From: Schistocerca nitens
Taxonomy: Eukaryota; Arthropoda; Insecta; Orthoptera; Acrididae
Length of the DNA: 64,000 bases
Assembly (NCBI RefSeq): GCF_023898315.1
Contig: NC_064615.1
Location: forward strand, 1,189,117,413-1,189,181,412
Direction of reading: 5' to 3'
Shown: positions 34,616 through 46,266 of the stretch, piece by piece
Layout: every line of letters starts with the position of its first letter
Numbering within the stretch: position 1 is the stretch's first letter
Made by a program: the position numbers and the translations under genes
The notes under the pieces: generated by a model
What the model was told of the DNA's origin: nothing
Databases searched by the model: none
What the model saw: the letters and a program-made list of their open reading frames with translations, nothing else

Positions 34616-36486
34616 TATGTGCCTTTTGTGCGGACCAAAGAGTATCACGATGCATTTCAGAAACTCAAAAATGCCTTGCTCAGTGACAGATGTTTAGTGC
34701 ATTTTGAGCCTGTCAAGCTGCTAGTTTTGCAAGTCAGCACTTCCTCCTGCAGAATCAGCACTCTGCTTTTGCACATAATTGTTGCACAATACAGACCCAT
34801 TGCTTTTGCCTCAAAGTTTTTAACTCAAACTCAGTGCAGTTATTCACAAATTGAAAAAGAGGCTCTCACTATTGTGTATGGTGTGTCTAGTTTCCATCAC
34901 TATGTGTTTGGTCACAAGTTCTATTTAGTGACAGATCACAAGCCTTTGCAGTCCTTGTTTCACGTGTCAAAGCCAGTTCTTACATGCACTGCTCAAAAAT
35001 TGCAACAATGGCTTTGCTGCTCTCGCATATCAGTATAAAATTGTCAACTGACCTATGGCGTATCTCGCCTTCTGAGTGGTCCAGACACTGATTTTGATGC
35101 ATCTGCCGCATCTTGTTGCCAAATCGATGCACAGGATTCTGTATTATTGGAATCGTTTCCCTTGAACTATAGAAAAATTGCACAAGCCAAGGAAGCAGAC
35201 CCAGATCACAAGATTTTGTTGCATTACATTCGCACGTCTTGGCCTCGTTCATTGAACAGTATCGAGAACTCAGTTGTGCGCTGATATTTTGCATATCGGC
35301 ATAACCTCTCAGTTCGACAGGGTGTGATTCTCATTCAAAATGAGAGTGGCCAATCTCGGGTGCTTATTTCCAAAGTGTGGCAAAAGGTTGTGTTGCAATT
35401 GCTCCAGCTAGGACATTAGGGAATTGTTTGCACTAAATGGTTAGCACGACGGCACTGTACGTGGCAGTGCATGGACGCTCATATTGAACAGATGATGTCA
35501 CAGTGTCATGTATGTGCAGAAAACCAATCCGCTCGACCACAGACATTCTCAGCTTGGGGTAAGACTCAATCACCGTGACTTTGCAGGACCATTTTGTATC
35601 ACTCGTTGGCTCACAGTGGGAGACTCTTATAGCAAGTCCCATTTTTGCACCGCCTGTGGCTTCTACCACATCACATAGCACCATTGAAACATTGTCCTCC
35701 ATATTTTGCATAGATGGTTTGCTAGAAGTATTTCTGTCAGACAATGGATCACAATTCATGTCACTTGATTTTGAACAGTTTTGTGAACAAAATGACATTC
35801 TTCATATAACAAGTGCTCTGTACACAATTTTACAGAACAGGTGGCCCTTTGCACCACCCACACACGGAAACAGGCACTGCAACTCTCTCTCGCCTTTTAT
35901 CGCTCCCTCCCACAAGACAGACCACCATCAGTGCAACTTCTGCACAGCCACCGCCATTGGATGCTGCTACACTTGATGCTACACCCACAGCACCACCCAG
36001 CACTGCCAATGGTCGGCGAGTATCGCTTTGCACCGTGTGATCTTGTTCTTTTCAGGGTTTATGGCAACTGTGGACACTGGGAAAGAAGCATGACCCAGGA
36101 ATGCATTGGTTCTTTTCTGTACTTGATTGCAGGTCCTGATGGTTTGTAGCACTGCCACCAGAACAAAATTCATGCATGTCATTTGCCCGTGATTCTGCTG
36201 CTTTTCTTCCCCCAGATTCACAGCCTCACAGGACTGCGTGGCCATTGCAGCCACCCACTGGTGCCATCAGGGCATCCAAGGAGGAGCGGATGGACGATGC
36301 ACCCTCGTCCCGCTGTCCCCGATTGCCATCCCGATGGACGTGGACCCACTGTTGCTGTCATCGCCCGAAGACACTCCCTCGGGCCTGGACGTGTGCTGCG
36401 GCAGCACTTTTTCTGGAGCGCGTTCCTGTTGCGTCGCAAGCCAGATAGCGGGTACAGTCTGAAATATGCCGATTTCCACAGCCAGG

Positions 36487-39320
36487 GCTCATCTCTACAT
36501 CTACATCTACATCTTCATCTACATACATACTCCGCAACCCACCATACGGTGCATGGCGGAGGGTACCTCGTACCACAGCTAGCATCTTCTTTCCCTGTTC
36601 CCCTCCCAAACAGAACGAAGGAAAAATGACTGCCTATATGCCTGTGTACGAGCCCTAATCTCTCTTATGTTATCTTCGTGGTCTTTCTGCGAAATATAAA
36701 TTGGCGGCAATAAAATTGTACTGCAGTCAGCCTCAAATGCTGGTTCTCTACATTTCCTCAATAGCAATTCACGAAAAGAACGCCTCCTTTCCTCCAGAGA
36801 CTCCCACCCGAGTTTCTGAAGCATTTCTGTAACACTCGCGTGATGATCAAACCTACCAGTAATAAATCTAGCAGCCGGCCTCTGAATTGCTTCTATGCCC
36901 TCCCTCAATCCAACCTGATAGGGATCCCAAACGCTTGAGCAGTACTAAAGAATAGGTCGAATTAGTGTTTTATTAGCGGTCTCCTTTACAGATGAACCAC
37001 ATCTCCCCAAAATTCTACCAATGAACCGAAGACGACCATCCGCCTTCCCCACAACTGCCATTACATGTTTGTCCCACTTCATATCGCTCTGCAATGTTAC
37101 GTCCAAATATTTAATCGACGTGATTGTGCCAAGCGCTACACTACTAATGGAGTATTCAAACATTAAGGGATTCTTTTTCCTATTCATCTGCATTAATTTA
37201 CATTTATCTATATTTAGAGTTAGCTGCCATTCTTTACACCAATCTCAAATCCTGTCCAAGTCATGTTGTATCCTCCTACACTCACTCAACGACGACACCT
37301 TCCCGTACACCACAGCATCATCAGCAAACAGCCGCACATTGCTATCCACCCTATCCAAAAGATCATTTATGTAGATAGAAAAGAACAGCGGACCTACCAC
37401 ACTTCCCTGGGGCACCCCAGGTGATACCCTCACCTCTGATCAACACTCGCCATTGAGGACAATGTACTGGGTTCTATTACTTAAGAAGTCTTCAAGCCAC
37501 TCACATATTTGGGAACCAATCCCATATGCTCGTACCTTAGTTAGGAGTCTGCAGTGGGGCGCTGAGTCAAATGCTTTCCGGAAGTCAAGGAATATGGCAT
37601 CCGCCTGATACCCTTCATCCATGGTTCGCAAGATATCATGTGAGAAAAGGGCGAGTTGCGTTTCGCAGGAGCGATGCTTTCTAAAGCCGTGCTGATGCAT
37701 GGACAGCAACTTCTTTGTCAAGGAAATTCATTATGTTCGAACTGAGAATATGTTCGAGAATCCTGCAACAAACTGATGTTAAGGTTATTGGTCTGTAATT
37801 TTGAGGATCCGTCCTTCTACCCTTCTTATATACAGGCGACACCTGCACTTTTTTCCAGTTGCTCGGGACTTTACGTTGAGCAAGAGATTCGCGAAAAATG
37901 CAAGCTAAGTAACGAGCGATTGCAGTACAGTATTCTCTGTAAAACCGAATTGGAATCCCATCAGGACCTGGTGATTTATTTATTTTCAACCCATTCAGCT
38001 GCTTCACAACCCCAGGGATGTCTATCACTATGTCCTCCATACGGGAATCTGCACGAGACTCAAACGGCGGTATGTTTGTACGATCCTCCTGCGTGAAAGA
38101 TTTCTCAAATGCTAAATTTAAAATTTCAGCTTTCGTTTTGCTGTCTTCCGTTGCCAGGCCAGACTGATCAGTGAGTGACTGGTTGGAAGCCTTCGACCTG
38201 CTTACCGATTTTACGTAAGACCAGAATTTTCTTGGGTGTTCAGCAAGATCTTTTGCTAAGGTATGACGGTGGTAGTGGTTTTATGCTTCGCGCATCGCAT
38301 CGCAGCACGAATCTCTACTAACTTTTTCCTGTCCTCATTCTCCAGATCTTTCTTGTACCGTGACTGCAACTGTCTTTGCTTCCTGAGCATTCTCCGAATT
38401 GCGACCACGGTGGGTCTTTTCCGTCCGTAACCCACTTTTTCGGCACATACTTGTCCAATGTGTGATTTACAATGTGCTTAAAATTTGCCCATAATTCTTC
38501 CACGTCCATCGTACCAGAAGTAAATGAAGTTGATTCATTTACAAGGTGGGATGCTAACAACTGCTTATCTGCTCTTTCTAATAAGAAAACTGTCCTAGCC
38601 TCCTTACCGACTTTTTAACTTTCGTAACCATAGTCGTAATGACAACATCATGATCACTAATCCCCGTCTCAACACTGACACCGTCGATGAGGTCTGATCT
38701 GTTCGTGACTACCAGATCTAAAATATTTCCAGTACGTGTTGGCTGTCGATTTAGCTGCTCAAGACAGTTTTCGGATAATGTGTTCAAAAGTAATTCACAC
38801 GACGGCTTGTCTGTACCACCTGTAATGAATCCATATACATCCCAGTCTATACTAGGTAGATTGAAGTCGCCTCCGACTAATACGGCATGATCCGGGTACT
38901 TCTGCGATACAGAGTGTAGACTCCCTTTGAATGATTCTAGAACCGTCACAGTGGAACCTGTTGGCCGGTAATAACACCCAACAATTAACTTTATTTCTCC
39001 TAGCCCTGTTAAACGTGTCCAGATAACTTCACAATCACACTCTACTTCAACCTCAGTAGACACAATATTTTTGTCAACTGCAATGAAGACTACGGTGTCT
39101 AATCTGTCTTTCTGATACACGTTCCAACTCTCACTAAATATTTCAGGACTTCCTATCTCAGGGTTCAGCCAGGTCTCAGTCCCGAGAATAATTTGCTCAC
39201 CACACGCTTCCTGGAGGGCAGTAAATTCAGGAACTTTATTCTGAACACTCTGAAAATTTACTGCTAATATCTCGATAGCTGAAGTGTCTTTACACTGAGC
39301 ACGTCCTGATTTCCCTGCCT
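36487..39320 (-). mobile_element. CR1/Jockey-group LINE, minus strand
   Basis: Near-complete ORF2 on the minus strand. The 3' end at 36487-36540 has the typical tail with tandem GATGTAGATGTAGA. The element sits in gypsy internal sequence just upstream of the polypurine tract. On its 5' side it is fused directly to an inverted piece of gypsy LTR (39321-39463). Same family as 51790-55863. Confidence 0.85.
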
Positions 39321-39516
39321 GCACACTGTAGTCACTAATCTGGTTGCTACGCACTGTCGTAGCCTGTGACGTAAGTAAACCAATTCTGCGAGTAAACAGA
39401 GAGACACCAAACTCTGTGAGTGAGTGAGGCCCTCTGATCAGTGGTGGCGGCCTAAATACATGTCCCCCCCCCCCCAATGTTGTTCGCATTCTCCGTACAG
39501 TGCAATGGTGCGTCAT
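36579..39516 (-). pseudogene. LINE ORF2: endonuclease and reverse transcriptase, broken
   Basis: The first open block (38578-39516, 312 codons) holds the apurinic-type endonuclease: LGTETWLNPEIG, VGCYYRPTGS, VGGDFNLPSIDW and GISDHDVV, with the usual catalytic E, D and H positions visible. RT blocks follow, each in its own frame: INKSPGPDGIPIRF (37681-38040), YKKGRRTDPQNYRPITLTSV, QHGFRKHRSCETQLALF (37440-37721), DFRKAFDSAPHCRL, PQGSVVGPLFFSIYINDL with FADDAVVY (37245-37433), and a C-terminal block with RPILxY and RRPAARFITG. The catalytic boxes survive but frameshifts separate them. The block's first roughly 47 residues derive from an inverted LTR. Confidence 0.85.
39321..39463 (-). repeat. 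Inverted gypsy LTR fragment fused to the LINE 5' end
   Basis: The reverse complement of this segment matches 39676-39820 of the 3' LTR closely; shared blocks include TTAGGCCGCC, CTCACTCACTCACAGAGTTTGG and CACAGGCTACGACAGTGC. It is read through by the LINE endonuclease frame. Together with the 3' LTR it forms an inverted repeat with arms of about 145 bp. Confidence 0.85.
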
Positions 39517-39519
39517 TTC

Positions 39520-39530
39520 GGGGGGAGGAA
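39520..39530 (+). promoter_or_regulatory. Polypurine tract of gypsy element 1
   Basis: GGGGGGAGGAA directly before the 3' LTR, where a plus-strand primer is expected. A run of 12 C at 39464-39475 lies just upstream; the second gypsy copy has a similar C-rich tract near 61165. Confidence 0.6.
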
Positions 39531-39532
39531 TG

Positions 39533-39981
39533 TGCTGCCATAAGCTGTCGCCAGCACACCGGTCAGCATAGATGAAGTGTGGAGATCAACTAGTAGGCAC
39601 TGGATCAGGCACAGCTATCACGAGAGAGGCCAGAGAGACACACTGACAACCAACACACCGCCAACACCATCTCGGCAACATGTATTTAGGCCGCCGCCAC
39701 TGATCAGAGTGCCTCACTCACTCACAGAGTTTGGGGCCTGTCAGTCTAATCGCAGAGCTGGTTTACTTAGTCACAGGCTACGACAGTGCATAGCAACCAG
39801 ATTAGTGACTATAGTGTGACTATTACGAATGAGCTTGTACCTCAAACATGGATTCTATTCGATTTCAGAAAATGTTCCCGTTGATGCAAATAAAGAACTG
39901 TATTAATCCAAGCATGCATTTGTGTTTTAGAGAGAGGATACTGGCTATCCGTAACAACATCCTCTCACTTGCTTCCTTACG

Positions 39982-39985
<4 letters not shown>
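39533..39985 (+). repeat. 3' LTR of gypsy element 1
   Basis: Starts TGCTGCCATAAGCTGTCGCC and ends at GGTAC, directly followed by a TC microsatellite. Pairs with 30202-30678. Confidence 0.8.

Positions 39986-40017
<32 letters not shown>
39986..40017. repeat. (TC)n microsatellite
   Basis: TC repeat immediately abutting the end of the 3' LTR. Confidence 0.95.
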
Positions 40018-43000
40018 GCTCTTTAAGCACACCATCAAGCCCTTACACCTAGGAATGTTGACAGATGGCATTCTGTTGCAGGATATGCCATACCAAATGC
40101 TGCCAAAGTTGTTTCGACTATGATGCAGAAGTTTCACTGGGAAGCCCTTACACATCCTTTGTACAATCCTGATCTCCCCATGCGATATACATATTTTTGA
40201 GCCGTGAAGAAAGACATTTGGGACCTTATACTTGCTTCAGTTGGGTACGACTGTGGCCCTGTAAGCAACTGCAAATATTTTTCCATTAATGCATTGACTG
40301 TCTTGTCTCACAATGGGAGAAGTGTATTAACAGTTATGGTGTTTACTTTTGAAACAATGAACAGTTTACTTTCTTTTTTCCTGTCTGCCTCAGTTTCATT
40401 TGACTGACCCTAATACTATGTTGAACGTACACACTCTCTTTCTCCTTCATCTTTGCTCTCTTTGATACTTTTTGATGATACTCTGAAACAGTTCTCAAAT
40501 TGCACCTTCTAGTGAAAATGTCTTCTAGTACAAAATAAAACCGCATCAAATTTCCTACAACTCTTCATTTTTTTCTCTATAAGTAATATTTTCTACTTCT
40601 CAGGGGTTGGGGAAAAAAGTTATAGATTATTAAAAATAGTGTTTTAATGGTATAAAATTCATGTTTATTATTAACAAAGTGGGTTACCACTTGTGTGCCA
40701 CATCTAAGTGCAGTAGGGCATATTAAGGGATACATTGTGTTCTGCGAGCGTTAACACATTGGGTGGGGGAGGGTGTGTGGAGGACAGAAGTGCAAAGGAA
40801 GGTAGGGTGACAGAATGTGGTAATGCGATTCCCTCCACCATAGATCTGCAAACCGAGAGGGGGTAGGTGGTGATATGCACTCTACCTTCCCCACTAAGTA
40901 ATGAGAAGCAACTGCAGGGCATTTCACAAAGCTACACCGACCCCCTGCAGCATGACTTACGGATAACTGGTGACGAAGTGCACAGACATGCCAGGGGAGT
41001 TGTTTATTTTCCAAAAAGCGCGATACCACTACACGTAATTCCCATACGTGTTACTAATAATTAGGACCAATCCGACAAAATTTTTTCACACAAGTGACTT
41101 ATCATTGGTGCCCCCTCACCCCACTTTTCCCTCCTCATACAAATTCACCCTTATCAGTTTTTGCTACAAATTGTGATACACACCGTATACAAATCTTTTA
41201 CTCCAGAGCCCCGTAAAGCTTGGCACGCTGACTGGCCACTATTAACTGCAATACTTTCTGTAGAGAAGTCTTACAATTGTGGTGCCTCTGGTGCTCCTCC
41301 CAGCTCGGCACCTAAAGCGATAGCTCGTGTCACTCGGTTCTTAAACTGGCCCCGCTAATAACACTTAATGCAAGAAAAGCTTATAGACAGAATCGATGTA
41401 AATTTCTGCACACTTTTCTATATTGGTAGATGCGAAATTGATTCTTAGTCACCCTGTACAGCAGCCACAGCATTCTTACAGGAAAGACAACTTCCCTCAT
41501 GAGCACAGTTTACAAACTTCCTGTCTCCACTTTACTAAGCTAGTGTTTATACAGTGGAGTTATTTTCAGTTTATTAAATGAGCGCTTATCTGCGGTTATT
41601 AAGTGAGCTATTATGTAAAAAAGTTGAACAGTTGGAGCTGTCAGCCGTTTACCACACTTAAGAACCTCCCCCAAGTTTAACGTACTGTCAGTATCTGTTT
41701 GACAATGGCAATTTCATTATCTGTACTGTTTCTACCCAGAGTACTTTTTGCAGCACGACGGGTATCGAATGCATCATCCAACTCACTGTTGTAAATAACA
41801 TTTCCTGAAGTTTCATGATATTTTCCAAGAAAATTGTGGCTTTCTTCTGATGGGCAAAAGATTTTCTGCTTGTGTGCTATGCACCAGTATTTCAGAAACT
41901 TCAAATTACTGAATATTGTTTAACTGTGTATCACGGTACTGAGTGATCGTAATGATGAACTGATAAACCATTATGTAAACTTTCCTACTGCTTATTGATT
42001 GGTAAAAACTGCGGTTCTTTGGAGAGCAGCTGTGCATAAGTGAGAACTCTGTAGCAACATGTGTACTACTGAAGTGAGAATATAGCACAGGCATTTTAGC
42101 TGAAAACTTCGTTTATTTAGTAGCTTCAGTCAGATCTGGTAGAATGAACCCATTTTTAAGTCATGTGACAGAACAATTTATGTATCCTGCTGACACATAC
42201 AGTGCACCTTTCCTTTTAAACACCTTTTCTAGGTTGAACCACTGTATACATTGCTTCAGAATAGGCCAGGGTTCTATAGAGGTCACTAAAGTGAGTAAAT
42301 TTTAGGTAAAGAACAACGTCACGCTGCCACACACGTACCAAACAACATAAGACTCTAGAAATGTTGGCCACTATGTTGCCATTGTTGTCAGAAATACAAT
42401 GAGACCACTTATTTGTATTAGGATAGGATTAGAGATTGTACTAAAGAAGAGAAGTGTGAGAAAACAACGGGGGCAGTCTTGTGTGCGGGGCAGAGCAGGT
42501 ACCTCCACTAATGGAGATTCTAGCACTGACAGACTATTTCTAAAGGGGGGGGGGTTGAACTTCCAAATCTTCACCTCCTTCCATACCTCCATGACTGCTA
42601 CACTGTGCCAAAACTGTTTGATAACAATGGGGTAATGTATTATATGAAATAAAAGCAAGCAATAGTAACTGTTTCAACAACTGTCACAAAGACATGAGGG
42701 AGGTTGTTCCTCAAGAAGCTGCAGTTCTAATTGATTTACCACTGCAGACACTGGGTGTAAGAAGTAGTCATCTCACGATTCTAGACTGTTAGGAAACAAA
42801 GCTGGAGAAACAGAATTTCTCATAAATGACAATTTTTTCATTCTTGAGTGAAGTCACTGTTTGGAGGCTTTAGTAATCGTAGTAAAACCCTCTTAGCTCT
42901 GTAGCAGGTGCACTGATTTCATAACACAAATGGGTGCGACGTGAAGAGAGTGGCTGTCTTTATGTTAATAAGGTAAATATGTATGGATGAAATGACAATT

Positions 43001-43409
43001 TACTCTTAGTTTAATTCTACAATAAAAAAACTTACATAATATGTGCTAAAGCACTGTTTAATTAAACAACAATGAAAGAAACATTCATTGTATCACTCTG
43101 TTGCCATGAACAGGTATTACCCTGCAGTAATGGCTAACTCAAAGCATTAAACTGCACAGTTGCATCAGATCCTAGCCAACTGCTCATTTGATTACTAATT
43201 TTCTCATAAACAACTGCCTCATTGTGGGATTGTGCTGCTAGCTTGTAATCTGTATCATGTTCTTGGATGGATAATAAATTTTCTGTCTCCTAGCTCACTG
43301 TTCATTTTATATTACTACTGCTCACTTGGGCGTATGACAACACAATTTATCACTGTGTTAGCTGGCACAATAGTGAAGGAATAGGCATGCAGTTGAGGTA
43401 ACAATGGAA
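40018..43409. other. Unassigned 3.4-kb stretch
   Basis: I found no recognisable gene or mobile element on either strand. Open frames are short and motif-free. A run of 10 G lies at 42545-42554. This is the longest stretch without a mobile-element signature in the second half of the window. It lies downstream of the host exon, so it may be ordinary intergenic DNA. Confidence 0.5.
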
Positions 43410-43492
43410 CAGTGAAAAAAATTCCAGAATGAGATTTTCACTCTGCAGCGGAGTGTGCGCTGATATGAAACTTCCTGGCAGATTAAAACTGT

Positions 43493-43569
43493 GTGCCCGA
43501 CCGAGACTCGAACTCGGGACCTTTGCCTTTCGTGGGCAAGTGCTCTACCAACTGAGCTACCGAAGAACG
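43493..43569 (-). repeat. tRNA-like SINE head, unit 1
   Basis: The minus strand has GGTAGCTCAGTTGGTAGAGC (D arm), a TTGCC/GGCAA anticodon stem and a CCGAG/CTCGG T stem. Position 33 of the loop is A rather than T and the acceptor strands do not pair, so I call it a SINE head, not a tRNA gene. Confidence 0.8.
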
Positions 43570-43968
43570 ACTCACGACCGGTACTCACAGCTTTACTTCT
43601 GCCAGTACCTCGTCTCCTACCTTCCAAACTTTACAGAAGCTCTCCTGCGAACCTTGCAGAACTAGCACTCCTGAAAGAAAGGATATTGTGGAGACATGGC
43701 TTAGCCACAGCCTGGGGGATGTTTCCAGAATGAGATTTTCACTCTGCGGCAGAGTGTGCGCTGATATGAAACTCCCCGACAGATTAAAACTGTGTGCCCG
43801 ACCGAGACTCTAACTCGGGACCTTTGCCTTTCGCGGGCAAGTGCTCTACCAACTTTCTTTCAGGAGTGCTAGTTCTGCAAGGTTCGCAGGAGAGCTTCTG
43901 TAAAGTTTGGAAGGTAGGAGACAAGGTACTGGCAGAAGTAAAGCTGTGAGTACCGGTCGTGAGTCGTG

Positions 43969-44044
43969 CTTCGGTAGCTCAGTTGGTAGAGCACTTGCCC
44001 GCGAAAGGCAAAGGTCCCGAGTTCGAGTCTCGGTTCGGCACACA
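43969..44044 (+). repeat. tRNA-like SINE head, unit 3
   Basis: Plus-strand counterpart of unit 1 with the same D, anticodon and T stems. Position 33 is G, and the acceptor stem is mismatched in its inner pairs. Confidence 0.8.
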
Positions 44045-44219
44045 GTTTTAATCTGCCAGGAAGTTTCAGTGAAAAAAATTATTTGTGGTTGGTTCAATCT
44101 ATACATAAGCACTCCCCCTCGAATGTTAAAATTATTTTAATAAACTACTGGGTACTGATTGTTAAAAAAATTATGGACAAAGGCATTCAAACATTTCTTC
44201 AAAATGAAGATGTAAACAC

Positions 44220-44225
44220 TTTATT
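44220..44225 (-). terminator. Polyadenylation signal AATAAA of the host gene
   Basis: AATAAA on the minus strand, about 247 bp beyond the stop codon of the host exon. It lies before the SINE composite, so the SINE is probably outside the transcript. Confidence 0.55.
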
Positions 44226-44471
44226 TGCACAGAATGTTTGTAAATAGACAATTCTGAACAAATCGAATTACTTATAATTAACACTAAATTATATGGTTGA
44301 AAGAAAGCACCAGAATATTGTAATCAGTCAAGTGCTAGCAAGAACCACTGCATATATGATTCTGGTAAATTTGAAGACCAGAAAGACAACTCATAGCATT
44401 TGGACACATTTGCTAGCATTACACATTACATTACAAACAACACATACAAATGAGGAAAAAACATGAAACTG

Positions 44472-46264
44472 CTATCTCCTTTTCTTTTTTATTAATTTTC
44501 TACATCCTTTGCCATACCATCCTGGGTTGCTGGGTTTTTTCGTCATGACCATTTTCTGAGTCAACGTTTCATCATAATCTTCAGCAGACTGAAAGCTGCT
44601 ACCTGCTTTAGGTGCTTGTGTGTCCTGAAGTGTGTCACTAGATTCAATTTCTCCAGTGTCACTACTGTCGTCTGTATGTTGACAACATTCACAAACAGAC
44701 AAGATTTTTTCATTCTTTGAGTCCTTACTAAGTTTTTTTATGTTCTTGAAATTAGGTACACAAGGACGGTAAAATAAGCAAATATTGGAATTGAAGTTAA
44801 ATTTGCAAAATACACACTTAGTATGACTCTTATTAAAATTTAGCTTGTTTTCCACTACTTTCCTGTTCACTTTATGTTGCGTTTTCAACACAGTGTACCT
44901 AGTTCTCTTTTTTCTCTGATTACGTGATAATTTACTTTTATACATATTTGTGGCATTTGATGAAGCTGTTTTTAACCTTAATTCTCTGTTAGTTTCATGG
45001 AAGCTGCAGTAGCTCGAACTATTACAAAGACAATTATCGACAGTACAAACACATTCGTTAACACGATCTAATTTGCTAGAAGAGATTTTGGCCTCAGGTG
45101 AAAGGCCACCATGTAAATGACACTGCCTATGGCACGAACTGAGCTTTGTTACATGAGGACTATTATGAACATTGGAACTTACACCTTTATCACAAATATC
45201 ACTTTTAATACTGAGCAAGGGCTTCAAATTAACACAATCTGTCCTCTCATCCTGGACAATTTGTTTACCACATTCCAAGATATATTTAAAATAATGTGAA
45301 TTTACTTCCTTACATAAAGATCTATCAACTAATTGGAAAATTTTATCAGCCTGTGGCCTCTGGTTGCAGGTGCACACTTTATCTCTGTCTGAAGTGTTAC
45401 CATTACATGACGTAGAAGAATTTTTGAAAGCAACAAGATCACATTGCTTAACGGACATTTTATTAACGTTAAGCAATATTCTATGCAATTTGTCTGCAAA
45501 GTCACCTTTTTCTAGCAAGTCTGAATGAGTATTTTCAGACTTTGATAAATGACCTGCCTCTGCAGACAGTAGCGTATCAGATATTTTATCAAAATGACAT
45601 GTACAACAATAAGACAATGACAACTTATACCAGTTATCGCCACCAACAAGATGCTCACCAAGTCTTAATTTCACACCTTCATAAACAATTTCTATTGGAG
45701 AATTTGTTTCCAATTCGCCAACTTGTTCCTTGCAGATAATTCGGCAGTCATCAACTTCATTACCAGACTCAACACTAAAATAAAACAATGGCATTTTCTC
45801 ATAAGCTACATACAAATTCTGGTCAGCACTCTTGATTGAATTATCGTCTACTGGAATTTCTACACTTGCATTTAATGCTGGAGAGTGTTTAATATTTTCC
45901 TTCCACTCTCTTCTCTCTTTAATACTGTACTCACCAGCACTGTTTATTGAACAGTTACTTTGAAGAAACTGACTGTGTTTATTTTTTACTGACTTAACTG
46001 GTAGTACTGCAGTGTCAGCATTACCTCCCTCAAAATCAATATCACCACTTAAAATACACTTAGTATTAGAATCCTCCTTAGAAACTGTGTGATTTCCTGT
46101 GCTGGTGACTTGAGGTACACTGAGGCAAGACTTCGAAGTAGTGTGTTTTTCTGCTGGATGCAAAGGTGTGAAGTGGCCAAAAATGGGGTCTCTATCTTTG
46201 CTGTACACTGGGATGGACAGTTCCAAGTATTCCATCACTTTTTTCATAACTTCATCACATTTTC
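44472..46264 (-). CDS. Large terminal coding exon of an unrecognised host gene
   Basis: On the minus strand the frame is open for 591 codons from the first in-frame ATG (46247) to the stop at 44472-44474. The likely exon begins at 46264 after a splice acceptor (TTACAG), adding five more in-frame codons (KCDEV) and two bases of a split codon. The protein is hydrophilic, rich in Ser, Asn, Lys and Cys. It has Cys/His clusters (SYCCTCHFD about residue 218; CVCTVDNCLCNSSSYC about 410; CVFCKFNFNSNIC about 490; CECCQH about 540), a basic patch RNQRKKRTR, and a basic end PGWYGKGCRKLIKKKRR. This suggests a nuclear, perhaps zinc-binding protein. No enzyme motif or transposon signature is visible. I do not recognise the family. 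Upstream exons are not in view. Confidence 0.8.
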
Positions 46265-46266
46265 CT
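46265..46266 (-). promoter_or_regulatory. Splice acceptor of the host terminal exon
   Basis: On the minus strand the sequence ACCTTAACTTCTTATTACAG precedes the exon: a pyrimidine-leaning tract with a CTTAAC branch-point-like site, then AG. The exon frame is open right up to this site. Confidence 0.6.

Larger units (their letters stand above)
32150..36180 (+). pseudogene. Gypsy pol remnant (RT, RNase H, integrase), interrupted by Tc1
   Basis: RT starts near 32400: FFPALPVPIALRDKVASEL, then ASPLALLPKTSGCIYTCVDF, with the palm motif region at 32690 in shifted frames. SASTPAIIQHYLEQL (32810) and FIPNAAQITVPLYRLCLK (33140-33190) follow. Tc1 sits at 33194-34615, and the RT/RNase H connection resumes at 34618 (VPFVRTKEYHDAFQKLKNAL). 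RNase H has IAFASKFLTQTQCSYSQIEK and DHKPLQSLF. Integrase shows an HHCC-like region with CHVCAENQ near 35505 and SDNGSQFMS near 35735. GPDGL near 36138 marks its C-terminal domain. Multiple stops make it inactive. The frame is consistent across the Tc1 site if the insert and one TA are discounted. Confidence 0.8.
30202..39985 (+). mobile_element. Ty3/gypsy LTR retrotransposon with nested insertions
   Basis: Two related LTRs (30202-30678 and 39533-39985) bound gag and pol remnants in the order gag, protease region, RT, RNase H, integrase. A polypurine tract lies immediately before the 3' LTR. A Tc1 element (33194-34615) and a CR1-type LINE with an inverted LTR piece (36487-39463) are inserted. 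The two LTRs have clearly diverged, so the insertion is old. No env-like frame is seen. Confidence 0.85.
43410..44080. mobile_element. Composite palindromic SINE insertion with 14-bp target duplication
   Basis: CAGTGAAAAAAATT occurs at 43410-43423 and again, perfectly, at 44067-44080. Between lie three tRNA-like units: minus at about 43493-43569, a truncated minus unit at 43793-43854 and a plus unit at 43969-44044. The segments 43468-43682 and 43853-44066 are nearly identical inverted arms of about 215 bp. The segments starting CCAGAATGAGATTTTCACTC at 43423 and 43724 are direct repeats. The whole block appears to have inserted as one unit. Confidence 0.85.

Noticed and set aside
33706-34686. 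Open frames opposite the Tc1 transposase (up to 178 codons)
   Set aside because: They are antisense shadows; the same frames recur opposite the sister copy at 50012-50959.
36176-36629. Overlapping GC-rich open frames after gypsy integrase
   Set aside because: They lie in the non-conserved tail of the gypsy polyprotein region and the LINE 3' end; no distinct product such as env is visible.
43493-44044. tRNA genes in the 43.4-44.1 kb block
   Set aside because: D, anticodon and T stems form, but acceptor strands do not pair and loop position 33 is a purine instead of T. The units sit in a repeated, target-duplicated block, so they are SINE heads.
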